Below are positions 45,423 through 56,800 of a stretch of 64,000 bases of DNA, in pieces. The stretch covers positions 62,001 through 126,000 of the forward strand of contig BRXU01000054.1 in the NCBI GenBank assembly GCA_030267565.1. The letters run 5' to 3'. Source of the DNA: Pleodorina starrii. Its lineage: Eukaryota; Chlorophyta; Chlorophyceae; Chlamydomonadales; Volvocaceae. Under the pieces are notes generated by a model. That model was not told the DNA's origin. It ran no database searches and worked only from the letters and a program-made list of their open reading frames with translations. The position numbers and the translations under genes are program-made. Positions within the stretch are counted from its first letter, which is position 1. The number at the start of each line of letters is the position of its first letter.

Positions 45423-46247
45423 TCACCCTGGGTACCAGCGACTTCGCTGCATGAAGACGTGTTGTGCGGTCGTCGCACCCAGCCGCGCCTGCTGGGTGGT
45501 GGCGGCGGCGGCGGCGACGGTAAAGGGAGACCCTTCGTGGATCGTGGTCGTCACTCCGCGCCCCGCGGCAGCAAATGTTGGGGCTAGGCACGGTGACCCA
45601 ACCGTGCCCAACCGGCGTGTGATACGGCCGGGCGACAGTGGCTGGGCGAGAGGCACGACCGGCCGGACGGGAGACGCCAGAGAACTGTCAGTCGTACGGC
45701 TGGGGGCCGCCCGCAGCGAAGGATCGCCGCCAAGCTGAACTGTAGTCCGCCTGCCGCTGCTGCCATGGAGAGCCCCCACGGCATCGTTCGTGGGGTTAAT
45801 AAAGGTGTTGACGAGGTCGTCTGTTGCGCCATCAAGGCGACATGCCTGCCGCTGCTGCAACGACTGCAGCAGGATCGCGCCGTTAGCGGCCGCTGCTGCC
45901 TGCTGCCAAAGCCCTTCCTCGGCGGCGTGGTGCCGAGGAGCCGGCCCGTGGTCCTCGCCGCTGCAGCCAGCCACGTTACCGATCTCCGTGATTCCTAGGC
46001 GCTCGCCGCCAGCTGGGCACTGGTCATACCAGGCTGTGGGGGCGGCGCGATGCTCTTCAGGCCGAGGACCCGTGGGTGGGTCGGCAGCCGTGGGGACGGC
46101 AGCTGATGCTAGCGGCTGCGTCCTGGAGCCTGGCCAGCGGAGCTGCGATGAGCCAGCTGCAGCCGTGCAGCCGGCCGAGCAGCCAGCTCCACCATCACGG
46201 CCGCTGCAAGGCTCTCGGTCGGCGCGGCTTGACGAAATTTTAGGCAT
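45423..46247 (-). CDS. unrecognised ORF, divergent from the tyrosine recombinase gene
   Basis: An ATG at 46247 in good context opens 274 codons, ending at a consensus-like donor (GG|GTGAGT at about 45427). The product is Ala/Thr/Ser/Gly-rich with a Gln/Leu stretch (ILLQSLQQRQACRLDG) and no motif I recognise. It is transcribed away from the tyrosine recombinase gene, with about 1 kb of shared upstream region. It may be an accessory ORF of the same mobile element, or a spurious frame in GC-rich DNA. Confidence 0.4.
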   Translation of the reverse strand: MPKISSSRADREPCSGRDGGAGCSAGCTAAAGSSQLRWPGSRTQPLASAAVPTAADPPTGPRPEEHRAAPTAWYDQCPAGGERLGITEIGNVAGCSGEDHGPAPRHHAAEEGLWQQAAAAANGAILLQSLQQRQACRLDGATDDLVNTFINPTNDAVGALHGSSGRRTTVQLGGDPSLRAAPSRTTDSSLASPVRPVVPLAQPLSPGRITRRLGTVGSPCLAPTFAAAGRGVTTTIHEGSPFTVAAAAATTQQARLGATTAQHVFMQRSRWYPG

Positions 46248-46429
46248 GACGGTAAGTTTCGCAGCGCATTTACCAATAACTAGCTACTTGTTGGAGAGGC
46301 CCGTCGGCAAGATGATTTTTTTGTTGTTTTTTGGTGGTGAGAGTGGGTTGAGAGCAAAGAACGGAGTCGCGCGCGGGTTGCCGGAGGCCCACGTTGCAAG
46401 TGAGGTCCCCGTCAATCAGGTGAATGAAT

Positions 46430-47060
46430 GCGTGTTTGTGTTTTAACTTCTTACGTCGGAGAAATTTCAGGAGTATCCGACGGAGACTTGCTAGCAGAGT
46501 CGTCAGCAAGGCCTGCCGGCGCTGCCGGCGCCGCGCGAATCGCGTCGTTCGGGGCGCATGGGCGCATCGATCGAAGTACGGCATCAATTCGGCAGCGAGC
46601 GGCGAGGGCATGAAGTGTGAGAATCTCGACATTCCTGCTGATACGTAGCCAGAGCTGTTTCCCCGAAATTCCTACTTGCGGAGTCGTCAGCAAGGCCTGC
46701 CGGCGCCGCAGGAATCGTGCTCCGTCTCGGCACTGTGTAACTCTTCCCGCGAGCGCATTGCTTGGCTTAAGTAGCTTGACAGTAGACATGGAGTGGATTA
46801 TTCGCAGATCACGCAGGCTGACTTGCAAATAGAAGGACAGCGGAACTGTTTGCGAGGGTCGCGATGACGTGCAGTTACCGACGACGAGAGTGCAGCAGAG
46901 GCCTGGCAGCAGGGTTTGCTCCTTGCAACCTTTGTAATAGAAATGTGCTTCAAGTCGGTCGGACCGGCAAGCAGAGCTGCTGTGGTGTGGTCGCGGGAAG
47001 AATGTATGTTCGCACTGCTTAAACGACACTCCTTCCAACCGTACATGACTAACGTGGTTG
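46430..47060 (-). repeat. diverged inverted copy of the interior of the hAT-like element
   Basis: The reverse complement matches 9990-10745 in blocks: CCGCGACCACACCACAGCAG, GGTCCGACCGACTTGAAGC, CAAGTCAGCCTGCGTGAT, CAGGCCTTGC and the AGCAGGAATGTC segment. The AGCAGGAATGTC-type segment is duplicated here as well. The match ends about 250 bp before the recombinase gene starts. Confidence 0.8.
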
Positions 47061-47314
47061 GGCGACACCGTCCAGGGCACGATCTTGCCGCCAGCCAACT
47101 GGTTTAGTTATCCTTTGTACCAGCGCCAGTTGCCAGCTTTCACGCTGCCCTTTCGGCGGAAATGAGTCTTTTGTACGGCGGAGTTCTGCCCGTGTCGCCA
47201 GATCCGGTAAGGAATCAGACCTCGCCGCCCTCCGAATCTGGTAGGGGCGAGGGTACTTCTCTCGTCTGTGTCTCCTGAAGTACGCTCCGATATCCTTGAC
47301 CCTCCTGCTGTAAA

Positions 47315-48728
47315 ATGCAGGTTTGGATGGCCCCCACCGGCCCGACCGGGCCGGGTGCGAGTTCTGTGGTTGCGCCCCCAGCACTCGGTGTAGGGCTGCC
47401 TCCGCTCTCCGCGGCCGCCGGTCAGGTGAGTCATTTACTGGTTCCGGACTGAACGTTGAGGTCGAACGATCTGCCCTTCTCCTGCACCTATGACCCGCGC
47501 CTGCCTTCGTCGCTTTGTATCCTGCCCGCAGGCATCTGCCCCGCCTTCGTTAGCGGGGCTGCGCCTGGCCGACTCCGCTCACCCGCTGGAGGGGCTTGTG
47601 GTGCCCGTCCCGCCCCAGCGCCTGCAAACCTACATGGTTGAAGGCCTGGCTTCCGTGCGCGGGATACAGGCCTGCGCCTACGCTGCCAGCACCCGCGAGA
47701 AGATGGAGCGCGCGCTGCAGAGCTTCAGTCTCTGGCTGCGGCAGTGGGGCGGTGGCCGCCAGCTGATGGACTGCACTCCCGAGCAGGTGCTGGTGTACAT
47801 GGAGCAGCACTGGACCGCCGCTCATCCGGGTCGCAACGCCACCGGCCGGCCCAGCCCCAGCGCCATCCTTTCCGAGCTGTCGTTCCTGTCGACCCAGTTC
47901 GACCTCCTGGGTCGCCGTGGCGTGTACGATCCCCAGACGGGGACGGGCAACCCCTGCCTCTCCAGCGACGTCACTGTCTATCGCCGCGGTTACCATCGGC
48001 AGTCGGGCAATGCGGGCTACCAGGAGCGCTCCGCCGTGCCGCTGACCCTGGCCAAGTACCGCCGGCTGGTGATGCACCTATACATCAGCGCCGGGGCCGC
48101 TGACGGGCTCGCGCGGTTGGTGCTGTTGCGCGACCTGTTGTGCTTCCAGTACATGTGGCTGACCACCACCCGGGGCCACGACTGCGGGCGGCTTTCCCTT
48201 GGGGACTTCCGCGACCCGAGGGATGTGGGGCGTCCGTACGGCAGTTTCCCTTTGGCGGAGCTGAAGCCTTGGGAGGCGTACCCGGCGGGGTACACCCTGG
48301 TCGTCTCTCAGCTCGGTACCAAGACTTACCAGGGGCGGCGGGCCCCGCCCGTGCGCCTGGCGCCCGTCGAGGAGGTGGGCTTCTGCTTCGTGCGGACGCT
48401 GGCGCAGTACCTGGGGTTCTGCCGGCGGGGCGGGTGGCCCGTGCAGAGCTACCTGTTCCGCCCCTTGGAGCCCAACCAGTCGGGCTTCTCTGAGCGGCCG
48501 CTTGGGAGCACGGCGCTGTCCGCCCGGCTGCGGCTCCACCTGCAGGGCGCCGGCCTGTACGAGGGGGAGACCTGCCACAGCTTCCGTCGCGGGGCGCTGC
48601 AGCACGCGCGCTCGGAGGGCATGCCCACGGCCGGCCTCCTGGAGCTCGGGCAGATGCGGTCACTCGGCACGCTCCAGCGATACCTGGACCCGACTCGGCA
48701 TGTGGCGCCCGGGTCCGTCCCTCGGTGA
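47315..48728 (+). CDS. tyrosine recombinase of a Crypton/DIRS-type element
   Basis: Two exons in phase, 47315-47425 and 47532-48728, give 435 residues; the ORF also stays open from an ATG at 47490 if unspliced. The N-terminal half is a SAM-like core-binding domain (ACAYAASTREKMERALQSF, EQVLVYMEQHW). The catalytic half has TTTRGHDCGRLSL (first Arg), LGTKTYQGRR (Lys), CHSFRRGAL (His-x-x-Arg) and, after GQMRSLGTLQ, the nucleophile in RYLDP. This set defines tyrosine recombinases of eukaryotic Crypton or DIRS-like elements, which cut and rejoin DNA through a covalent phosphotyrosine. No reverse transcriptase is visible nearby, favouring Crypton-like over DIRS-like, but a truncated DIRS element is possible. 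A TGTAA lies at 49046-49050. Confidence 0.85.
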
Positions 48729-49045
48729 TCCGCTCGGCGGGTTGTTTCTCCGGAGTCGCGGAGCTGCCCCGCCGGGGGTGCCGTGCCGCCGTCGTGGTCG
48801 TGTCGTGTATTTGTCCTGTCCGTTGTGCCCGTCGGGTGGGTGGGTGGCAAATGTTGACGCCGTTGACAAGAGGTCGCCTTCTCTTACTTTTCCTGTATGT
48901 CGGCTATGGCTATAACGACTGAGAGGAAGGGTTATTGCGGCGACTGCTTACAGTTGTTATCTCCGGGGCTTCCCCACTCGCGCCAACTCCGTACGTCGTA
49001 CTTGCGTCCTCCCCTTCAACTGTCCAACGATGGGCCGAGCATTTC

Positions 49046-49050
49046 TGTAA
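49046..49050 (+). promoter_or_regulatory. candidate polyadenylation signal of the recombinase gene
   Basis: TGTAA, 318 bases after the recombinase stop and just before the start of fragment D. Confidence 0.45.
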
Positions 49051-49057
49051 TCCTCAT

Positions 49058-49620
49058 TTTAGTTTATTTTCTAACAGGCATTGATGGTGAAGTATTCCGG
49101 CGTAGATATTAACCGTGTTTGACTAATCTAATGCGGTGCGGCGGCGGCGGCGGTGGCGGCGGTGTTTCGGACGGAGGACGGACGGACGGACGCTGCTGTA
49201 TGTACAGTGCAAGACTAGCCGGAGTATGCAGTGATGGCTACCGTGGAACGTGCTTTGGAACAGTGAACTATGCCTGCGGCTAGCATGATACAGTGGCAAT
49301 AAAGGGATTGATGGTTTTAGGCGGAGCGGACGGTGTCGGTATTCGTGCAGCCAGCCACGGGGTGAACTGTTGAAGGGGGACCTTGACCTGCACAGAAGTG
49401 TAAGTGCATGTCCACGTTGCCAATGGGCTAGCGAGACCGCGCCGCCGACAAGAAGGGCAGGGCTGGGACCCGGGCGTCTTTCCTAATACCCTCGACAAAG
49501 GAGCCCTTTCCGTTTCGGGGTTTTGCAGCCTACAGTATCCCAGTCGCATCCAGACATCGCAAGGGCAGCCCCAGCCTCAACCCAAAGGTACCATATCAGT
49601 CGCGCACAACATGACGAGTG
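49058..49620 (+). repeat. fragment D: 3' end of one dispersed element joined to the 5' end of another
   Basis: 49058-49200 matches the right end of copy A (36384-36520). After about ten bases, 49216-49620 matches its left end (29031-29420). The order tail then head indicates a head-to-tail junction. After 49620 the sequence changes to a short CCACTATT tandem run. Confidence 0.8.
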
Positions 49621-50278
49621 TATTCTCCACTATTCTCCGAGCATTTTCCACTATTCCACTATTCCACTATTCTCCGAGCAAACTCCCTCCGCCGAGGAGC
49701 CATGCTGACCCTCCCACGGCACAGTCCAGTGCAGCCGCACTCCTAAGTGTACATCACCACCGACGCCACCGGGCTAGCCTCCCTGCTTCCCACTCGCCCC
49801 AGCAGCAACACCCACCCAACAAAACGTCAGAATCCACAACGCCGGTGTGCTGCAACCCAACCTCGCAGCCTGTCCGCGCCCCGCTCCCTCAACCGCAGCA
49901 CCCACCCCACCCATCCTAGTCCTTGCCTGCAACTGGCCTCCATCCAGCCCTGGCCGCTATCCCCCGCCGCTCCCAGTCGCCCACCAGTCCTCCACCCTTC
50001 CATCTGGTTACAACTCCTTGACTTGCACACATACGGTGCTCTCCTCCCGCCTGGTGACCCCTTGTTCCCACGCATGGACGCAGCCCCAAGGGGGGGGGCA
50101 CTGGGCTCCGGCCTGTACTTGGATAAGCTCCCGCCTCCGTTACCTCCGTTCCCCCGCTGTGTTACTACCGCTACCTCAGCCAGGGTGCCGCTCCAGCCTC
50201 AGTCGGTTGCTTCTCGTTGCGGCTCGTCTTTCTTATGCCTTACACCTTACCCCTGGCCCTCACGCCAGGGCCAGGCCT
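49621..50278. other. intergenic; 3' flank of methyltransferase gene
   Basis: Contains an ATTCCACT/CTCCGAGC short tandem run (49621-49682) and otherwise Cys/Pro-rich non-coding text. A minus-strand TGTAA lies at 50240-50244. Confidence 0.5.
50240..50244 (-). promoter_or_regulatory. candidate polyadenylation signal of methyltransferase gene
   Basis: TGTAA on minus, 35 bases after the stop codon at 50279-50281; short for an algal 3' UTR but correctly placed. Confidence 0.45.
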
Positions 50279-53029
50279 TCACGACGCCACGCGCTCCAGC
50301 ATGATCTGGTAGCCCCTGCTCAGCACGTGCAACTGGTGGGCAAAGACGCGCAGAAAGGCGTCCACCGCCTCGGCGGGGTGGCACACGGGGTTGTCCGCGT
50401 ACTGATCCCACAGGTAGTCGTCAAACACCAGGACGCCGCCCACCTGCGGCCGTGGACGTGTGGGTCGGGGAAGGGGGGTAGGTTATCCACGTACCGGGGG
50501 GCGGGGGAGGGGGGTTGTCCAGGGAAGCAGGGATAGGCTGGAGCCCGTGCAAACAGTGGTTAGCTGCGGTGTTAGGTGCGGTCTTCCTTCAGGGTCTTCC
50601 GTTTGCAAAAATAAAGGTTAAAGGAGGTGTGGCGCTGGCAGAATAGAAGGGCCGCAGCGAATTGTGTACTACCGTAGTGGTTGAGGCGACCCGGGCGAGC
50701 GGACCCTGCCGGGGAAGCGAGGGTGTGAACTTCGCACTGTAAAGGGGGGAGGCAGCACGGTGTGGGGCAGGCAGCCGTTCACGGTTGACGGTTTAGGCAT
50801 CGTTTTTCTTCCGTCCCTCCATCCCGCGACTCTCCCGGCCCCCTGGCTGCCTGGCTGGCTCCTAGGAAGTCGGAACTCCAACCCTTGTGATGTGGCGGCT
50901 CCGCACTCTTGCCGTCGCTTCCTCGTCGTACCCTTGCCGTCGTTTTTTCCGTCGTACCCTTTGTACTGCGCTGCCGTACCCTGTCCGCCGTCACTCTGCC
51001 GTACAACTGCCCTGCCGTACCTTGAGCAGCTGCCACGCCATCACCGCATCCGTCAGCACGTCCGCGCGCATGTGGGAGCCGTCCACGTACACCAGGTCGA
51101 ACAAAGCACACGACGGACACGGCGACTGCGCCGGCGCCGGCAGCGGCACTGGCGGCACCGGCGGCCCGGCCTCCACCGTGCCTCCTCCGCTTGGCGCCGG
51201 GTCGGCGGCAGCGGCGGCGCCTCCACCGCCGGGCGCCGACTCCGCCGCCGCCGCATCCCATGCGTCGACGATGAGTCGCGGCAGGGCCTGGCGGCTCTCC
51301 ATGTGCATGTGGGTGACCCGGGACCACTCGCCTGCGGCCCTCAAATTGGACTCAAACACCTGGGGGGGGGGGGAAGCGAGGCGGCGTGAGGGCGGCATGA
51401 GACTCCTTGCATGCGTCCGCGCACCGCCCAGGGGCCGCTAGATCTGCAAAGGATTGAACAACGGACGAGCTTCGGTAGGGATACGATTTGAATTGCGTGG
51501 AGACAAGGGACGAGGTGCCTTTGGCGGGCGGGCGCCTCTTCCACCAGCATTGTGGGCCTGCCAGCAAACGCATGCAAAGAGAGATCGGAATCAGTACCTG
51601 TAAACCCGAAAGGGGCTGCAACGTTGCACATACACACACGCTGCCATGCTCGCGTTGCGTGGAAAGGCACGTGGCACGACACACTAGCATGAGACCGTAC
51701 GGCACTCGTCGTACCCGGCGGTTGCGCAGGAAGGGCGGGTGGCAGATCTCGAAGGGGTCGATGCACACGAGGGAGGAGGTGGGGTGGTCCGCCACGTTGC
51801 GGAGCAGCCACAGTGCCGACCGGCCCTCCCAGCTACCGGTATTACCGACAGGCGAGTTCAGTACGGCATGTACGGCCGCCACCCAGGGAAGGAAGGGAAT
51901 GAGGGGACGGATTGGTTAAACCGTGCATGCTTGACTGGAAGAGAGAATTTCGCGGACGCGCGGAGGTTGCTCCGGGGTTATGGCGGGCCGACGCCGGCAG
52001 CGGGTGCCTGGTGTGTGTTGGCGGAATCCACGCACCGTGTGTATGTGTGTTTGTTTGTCATTCAAGCCCCAACTATGCAACAAACGCACGCACGCCGCGC
52101 TTGAGTTCCGCGTGTGTATTTGTTGCATGGTTGGGGCTTGGGGCTTGGGGGAAGAGGGGGGCCCGGCACCCCAGATCTGGGCCATACCTAACCCATACCG
52201 GTATACAGGCGGGGGGGGGGGGCCAAGCGCAAACACATCACCACCTTTCTTGCGTCGAAGGCGAAAATCTTTTGCTTTACGGTACTCAAACAAAAAGGGC
52301 GGCGGTGGTCGTAGTTGTTGCATAATACGGTACCGCAACACCCGACAGGCCCGCTGGCTGCCTAGACAGTCCTAACGGGGGCCGTGACGCCACGCATTGT
52401 GGCACCAGCCAGGAGCCACAGCCACGCAGCCACGCAGCCACTCACCAGCCGATCTCCAGCACGCGCACGTTGGGGCGGCCGCCAAAGCGCGATACGACAT
52501 GCTGGCGCCAGTACGGCAGGTGCGGCGCCATCCAGTCGACAGAGAACTGCAGCTCCTGCTGCTGCTGCTGCGGTGGCGGCGGCGGCGGCGCGGCCAGCGG
52601 CTGCACCGGGGGCACTGGGGGCTGCTGGTGTTCCCCTGCTTCCGGCTGCTCCATTTGCTCCCTCTCGCTGTCGAAGTCGCTGAAGCGCTGTCCTTCAGCC
52701 GCGAGTTCCTGTTGCTGTGTGGGGCGGCAGTACGGCGACGGCGACAGCGGCGGCGACGGCGGCGGCAGCAGCAAGGGTTGTGGCAACTCAGCCCACAACT
52801 CAGCGGCGCTCCGTTCTTTCGTTTTTTTGCAGTGCCTGCAGGCGTTGGGAAGGGGAAGGTCCTCCTCAGCCTGGAGCTGCCTAGGGTGGGGCGGGCCGCC
52901 TTCTGCACGCGGCGCCTTGGAAGGGGCTGGGCCCTGGGCGCACTTTGCTTGCCGGTGTCTGCTGTCCGGTGCTGTGAGGTGAGCAGGTGACAGGTGAGGT
53001 GAGGTGAGGTTGGGTGGCCGCTGCCGCAC
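50279..53029 (-). CDS. class I AdoMet-dependent methyltransferase (Methyltransferase_24-like)
   Basis: The exons 51832-51715, 51359-51021 and 50443-50279 join in phase to an upstream exon ending at 52446. Motif I is split: NVRVLEIG at the end of the upstream exon joins C-WEGRSALWLL. Then follow SSLVCIDPFE (acidic ribose-binding strand end), ESRQALPRL, FDLVYVDGSHMRADVLTD and KVGGVLVFDDYLWDQY. That set is the class I Rossmann fold of small-molecule methyltransferases with the VYVDGSH motif. The middle exon carries an Ala/Gly/Pro-rich insertion (AAAAESAPGGGG...). The upstream exon is Gln/Pro-rich, includes a CRHCKKTKE stretch and stays open to about 53029 without a convincing ATG, so a 5' exon is probably missing. 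It is divergent from the glycosyltransferase gene, about 0.8 kb away. The substrate is unknown. Confidence 0.8.
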
Positions 53030-53899
53030 GAGCTTCGAGGGGAGCGGCGGACGCAGCTGGAACGTGGACTCAAACGACGGCGCAGCGGGCTGGGAACACG
53101 GCCTTGAACCCTACAACCTCACCCCCAATCCGAAATGAGGGTCTCTGGAGCCCAACGGAGCCCACCGACACAAACCTCCCACCGGCGTTGGTCCTCACGG
53201 GGTCCGACGCTGGTCGTCAATGCGTCAACCGATTTCGACCGATTCGAGCACCAGCGTCTTCGACGGAGAGTCTTTGGCGGAGAGTCTTCGTCTCCCTGCA
53301 GGAAACACTTTCAGTACCGGTACACTTCCCTGTACCGTACCAATCGGCGTTACGGACCTGACAGGATTTTATTTAGTGAAGCAAATCGCTGTTTATTGTT
53401 TCAGGAGCAGCAGCGACTGACGCAGCGTGAGTCAAAGCGTGTGAGCGGGGCGCCGTGATTCTCCGTGTGGGCATGAAGGCGGCGGCGTGACGGCGCGAAG
53501 CGGCCGTACGACTGGAACCCGAGCGGTCCTGGCCCAGGCCTCACGCGACCGGGCGCCTGAAACGCGAACCACAAGTTCAAAATATTTGCATTTCTGAAAT
53601 GTGGATATTGTCGCGGCTTCGCCGGGCGGGAGCGTGTGTGCGGCGAGCCGGCTGCGGTTCGGACCCGTTGCGGACCCGTTAGGTACGGCAAACCTTGACC
53701 GGACAACACGGTAAGCGAACAACAACACGCCGCAACGCAGCTCAGCCCATTCAGCTCACAATTGCGCTGAATGGCCGACGCTTTCCTGTCAAATGTATAT
53801 ATATACGTCCAAATTTTAGTATTTTGTGTAAAAAAAGTGAAGGGTACGGTGCATCGCCTCCGTCCCTCAGAAGGCTTGTTAGGGAGTCCCTCCCCCGCA
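53030..53899. other. shared upstream region of divergent gene pair
   Basis: Lies between the minus-strand methyltransferase gene and the plus-strand glycosyltransferase gene. It probably holds both promoters and the missing first exon of the former. An AT-rich stretch with ATATATATA lies at about 53796-53806, roughly 100 bases before the chosen glycosyltransferase start. Confidence 0.45.
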
Positions 53900-56800
53900 A
53901 TGGCGCTGCCGCCTGCGGCGCCGTTGAGCCGCCCTGGGCGCCTGGGCCGCGTGGCGGTCCTGCTTCCCATCACCAGCCGAGGCGGCCCCGACCTACACCA
54001 CCTCATCTCCAACCTCCGATGCCTCCGATCCTCCTTTGACCGACCCCCTTCCACCGCCGCCTCTCCCTGCAAGACGTATCAGCAGCACCAGCAGCACCAG
54101 CAGCACCAGCAGCACCAGCAGCACCAGCAGCACCAGCAGCACCAGCAGCACCAGCAGCACCAGCAGCACCAGCAGCACCAGCAGCACCAGCAGCACCAGC
54201 AGCACCAGCAGCACCAGCAGCACCAGCAGCACCAGCAGCACCAGCAGCACCAGCAGCACCAGCAGCACCAGCAGCACCAGCAGCGAGACGACGCCGACGA
54301 CGGCGGTGGCGGCGCACGACGCCTGCGCCACGACGACGGTGATGACCCGTGGGTCACTGCTGACCGGGTGTGTGTGCGCCTGGGAATAGACGAGGACGAT
54401 GCGCCGCTGCGGAGCTGCCTGGCTGAGTTGGTGGCGGCGTTCGAGAGTCTGAACGTCGGCGTCCGCGTCTTCAGTGACGCAGAGCTGCGCAGCCGACCAC
54501 GGGGGCCGCTGTGTTGGATGTGGGACGTCCTGGCGCGGGAGGCGGTGGAGCAGCAGGCCGCCTCACACTTCGTGCTGCTGGGTGGGTTGCACTGGGTGGG
54601 TGGGTGGGTGGGTGGGTGAAGAAGGGTCCAGCGCTTACGGTACCTCCTGGGTAGCGGCGCTGGGGGCCTGGGGTGTTGTTTCCTGACCTCCCAATTCCAA
54701 CTGCGCCTCGCTTCCCTGCGCGGATTTGGGGGAATTTCGGCCTGCGGCCGTACGTTGGTGTGTACGCGGCGGCGGCGGGAGCGCGGCGGGCTGAGGCAGG
54801 AAGGTGAAAGTTCCGCAACGCATCGCCGCTTCAGGAGCCCGGACCGCCCTTCGTTTACCTTTTCGCTGCCGTGCTGCCGTACTGTCGTGCATCCAGGTGA
54901 TGACGTGGAGATGGAGCCGGCGGGCTGGCCCGAGACGGTGCTCCGCGCGTTCGCCGACGCCGACGCTGACGCTGACATCGACGACGCCGACACAGATGCT
55001 GACGACATTGCCCCGCATGCACAGCCGCGCGCCGTTGGCGCTGCCGCCGCCGTCACCGCCGCCGCCGCGGCCAACAGCACCCGACCGAATGCTGCACCGG
55101 TAGCCGCCCACGCCCAAGACAGCCGCGGCGACGATGACGATGCTGATGGCGAAGGGCGCGGTGCTGCCGACCCACGGACTTCCGGCGCCGTGCCGCAAGC
55201 CTTCCTGGACCGCCGCAACCCCGACTGCCGGACGCGGCGCCGGCAGCGGTGTCGGCCGCTGCGCTGTCTGACCCTCATGGATTCCGCGGACCCGGGCTAC
55301 CCGTCCTTCCCCGTGCTGGCGGCGGAGCACCTGCGCGTGTTTGGATCGGTTTTTCCGGAGGGCCTCTTCGTCAACCAGAGTGCGTGGCTGGCTGAGTGGC
55401 TGCTGGCTTGGTGCTCTGGGTGGCTTGGTGCCCTAGGGTGGGACCTTTGGAGCCGCAGAGCCTTCGCCATCCAGGGTGCACGGATCCACCGGTATAGGTG
55501 GAATGGGCAGTGGACCAGCAGTGGGCTCGGAAAGATAAACGGCGCATTGAATGCACCTGAGTATGCCCCGCGGGGACCTGGGAGTCAAGATGGTTGCGCT
55601 GCTGCTACCTAGGCCGCCGCCACTGCTAGCGGGGCCTCCCTGTCCCCCCGCGCGCGATGCCGGTACGAATGGCGTCCCATCCATCGTGCCGTGCTCCCTC
55701 TGTCACCCCTCCCCTGCACTCCCACATCGCACCCCTCCCTCGCTCCTTCTCTCCTTCCTTCGCTGCGCCTCCTCTTCAAAAACGTGCCTGCGGTCCTCCT
55801 TCCCTTCCCTTTCCTTTCCTTTGCTGCAGTCCTCATTCCCTTCCCTTGTCTTCTCTTACTTGACCGCGCACCGCGGTCCTCCTCCCCTTCCTTCGCAACC
55901 TCCCCTCCCAGTGGGCGACCCCTTCCTTGCCGAGCTGTATCGCCGACTGGGCCGCCTGCGCCTGGAGACGCGCGTCATCGTACGGAACCACACCGGCGGC
56001 ATCCAGCTGCCAGACGACGCCGCATACCTGCCGCCGCGCTACCCACGAGCCTACCCGCCCATGCAGGAAGTACTGAAGGCAAGTGTACCGTACGTTTGCA
56101 CATGTGCCATACGGTTGTCGTGCAAGGACTGGCTCCGGGCTGCTAAGAGTTTGGAAGACCCGCGTAGTTTCGTCGCCGTGATGCGCTTTCTGCGTTGGGA
56201 GAGATATAAATCACTTAGGGTTTCCTTTGGCGTATCGACTTCTTGCGACACTGCAGTTTCCTGGTTACAACCCACCCACCCACACCCACCCACGCACACA
56301 CACACATACAGACACACACACGCATACATATACACACACGTCCGGCAGGCTCTGGACCTCTGGACCGCCCGGGGTGTGGCGGCGTGGGGCCCCGGGCCCT
56401 CTATGACGGTGGACGTGCTGGTGCCCTGCGGTCGGGCCAACGCGCAGGACGTGCGGCGCATCGTGGAGAGCTGCAGCAGGTGGATATATGGAGTGTGTGA
56501 ATGACCCACGGGTCAGCTCCTCGCGTGCCCCCTCTGCCTCGCTGGGTTGTACACATACACATACACACCTGCCTAACACAGGTCTGGGCGGTTCCCTTGC
56601 GCGAGGTTGAGCTGTTTACACACATACACACCTGCCTTACAGCTACTTTGCCTGATACGGCTGCATAAAGTTGCCGTACAGTATCCTCGTACACAAAAGC
56701 CTAAAACCCACTTTGCACCAGCTCGTATACGTCTCTCAAGGGATGCGCACGAGGGCGCCCACGGTGCCCACGGGGCACAAGTTGTGAGTGAGGTCGCTGC

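Noticed and set aside
54079..54331. Minus-strand ORFs of repeated Leu-Val-Leu or Cys-Trp-Cys over the CAG repeat
   Set aside because: They exist only because the 9-bp repeat lacks stops in all frames; the plus frame belongs to a phase-consistent exon chain.
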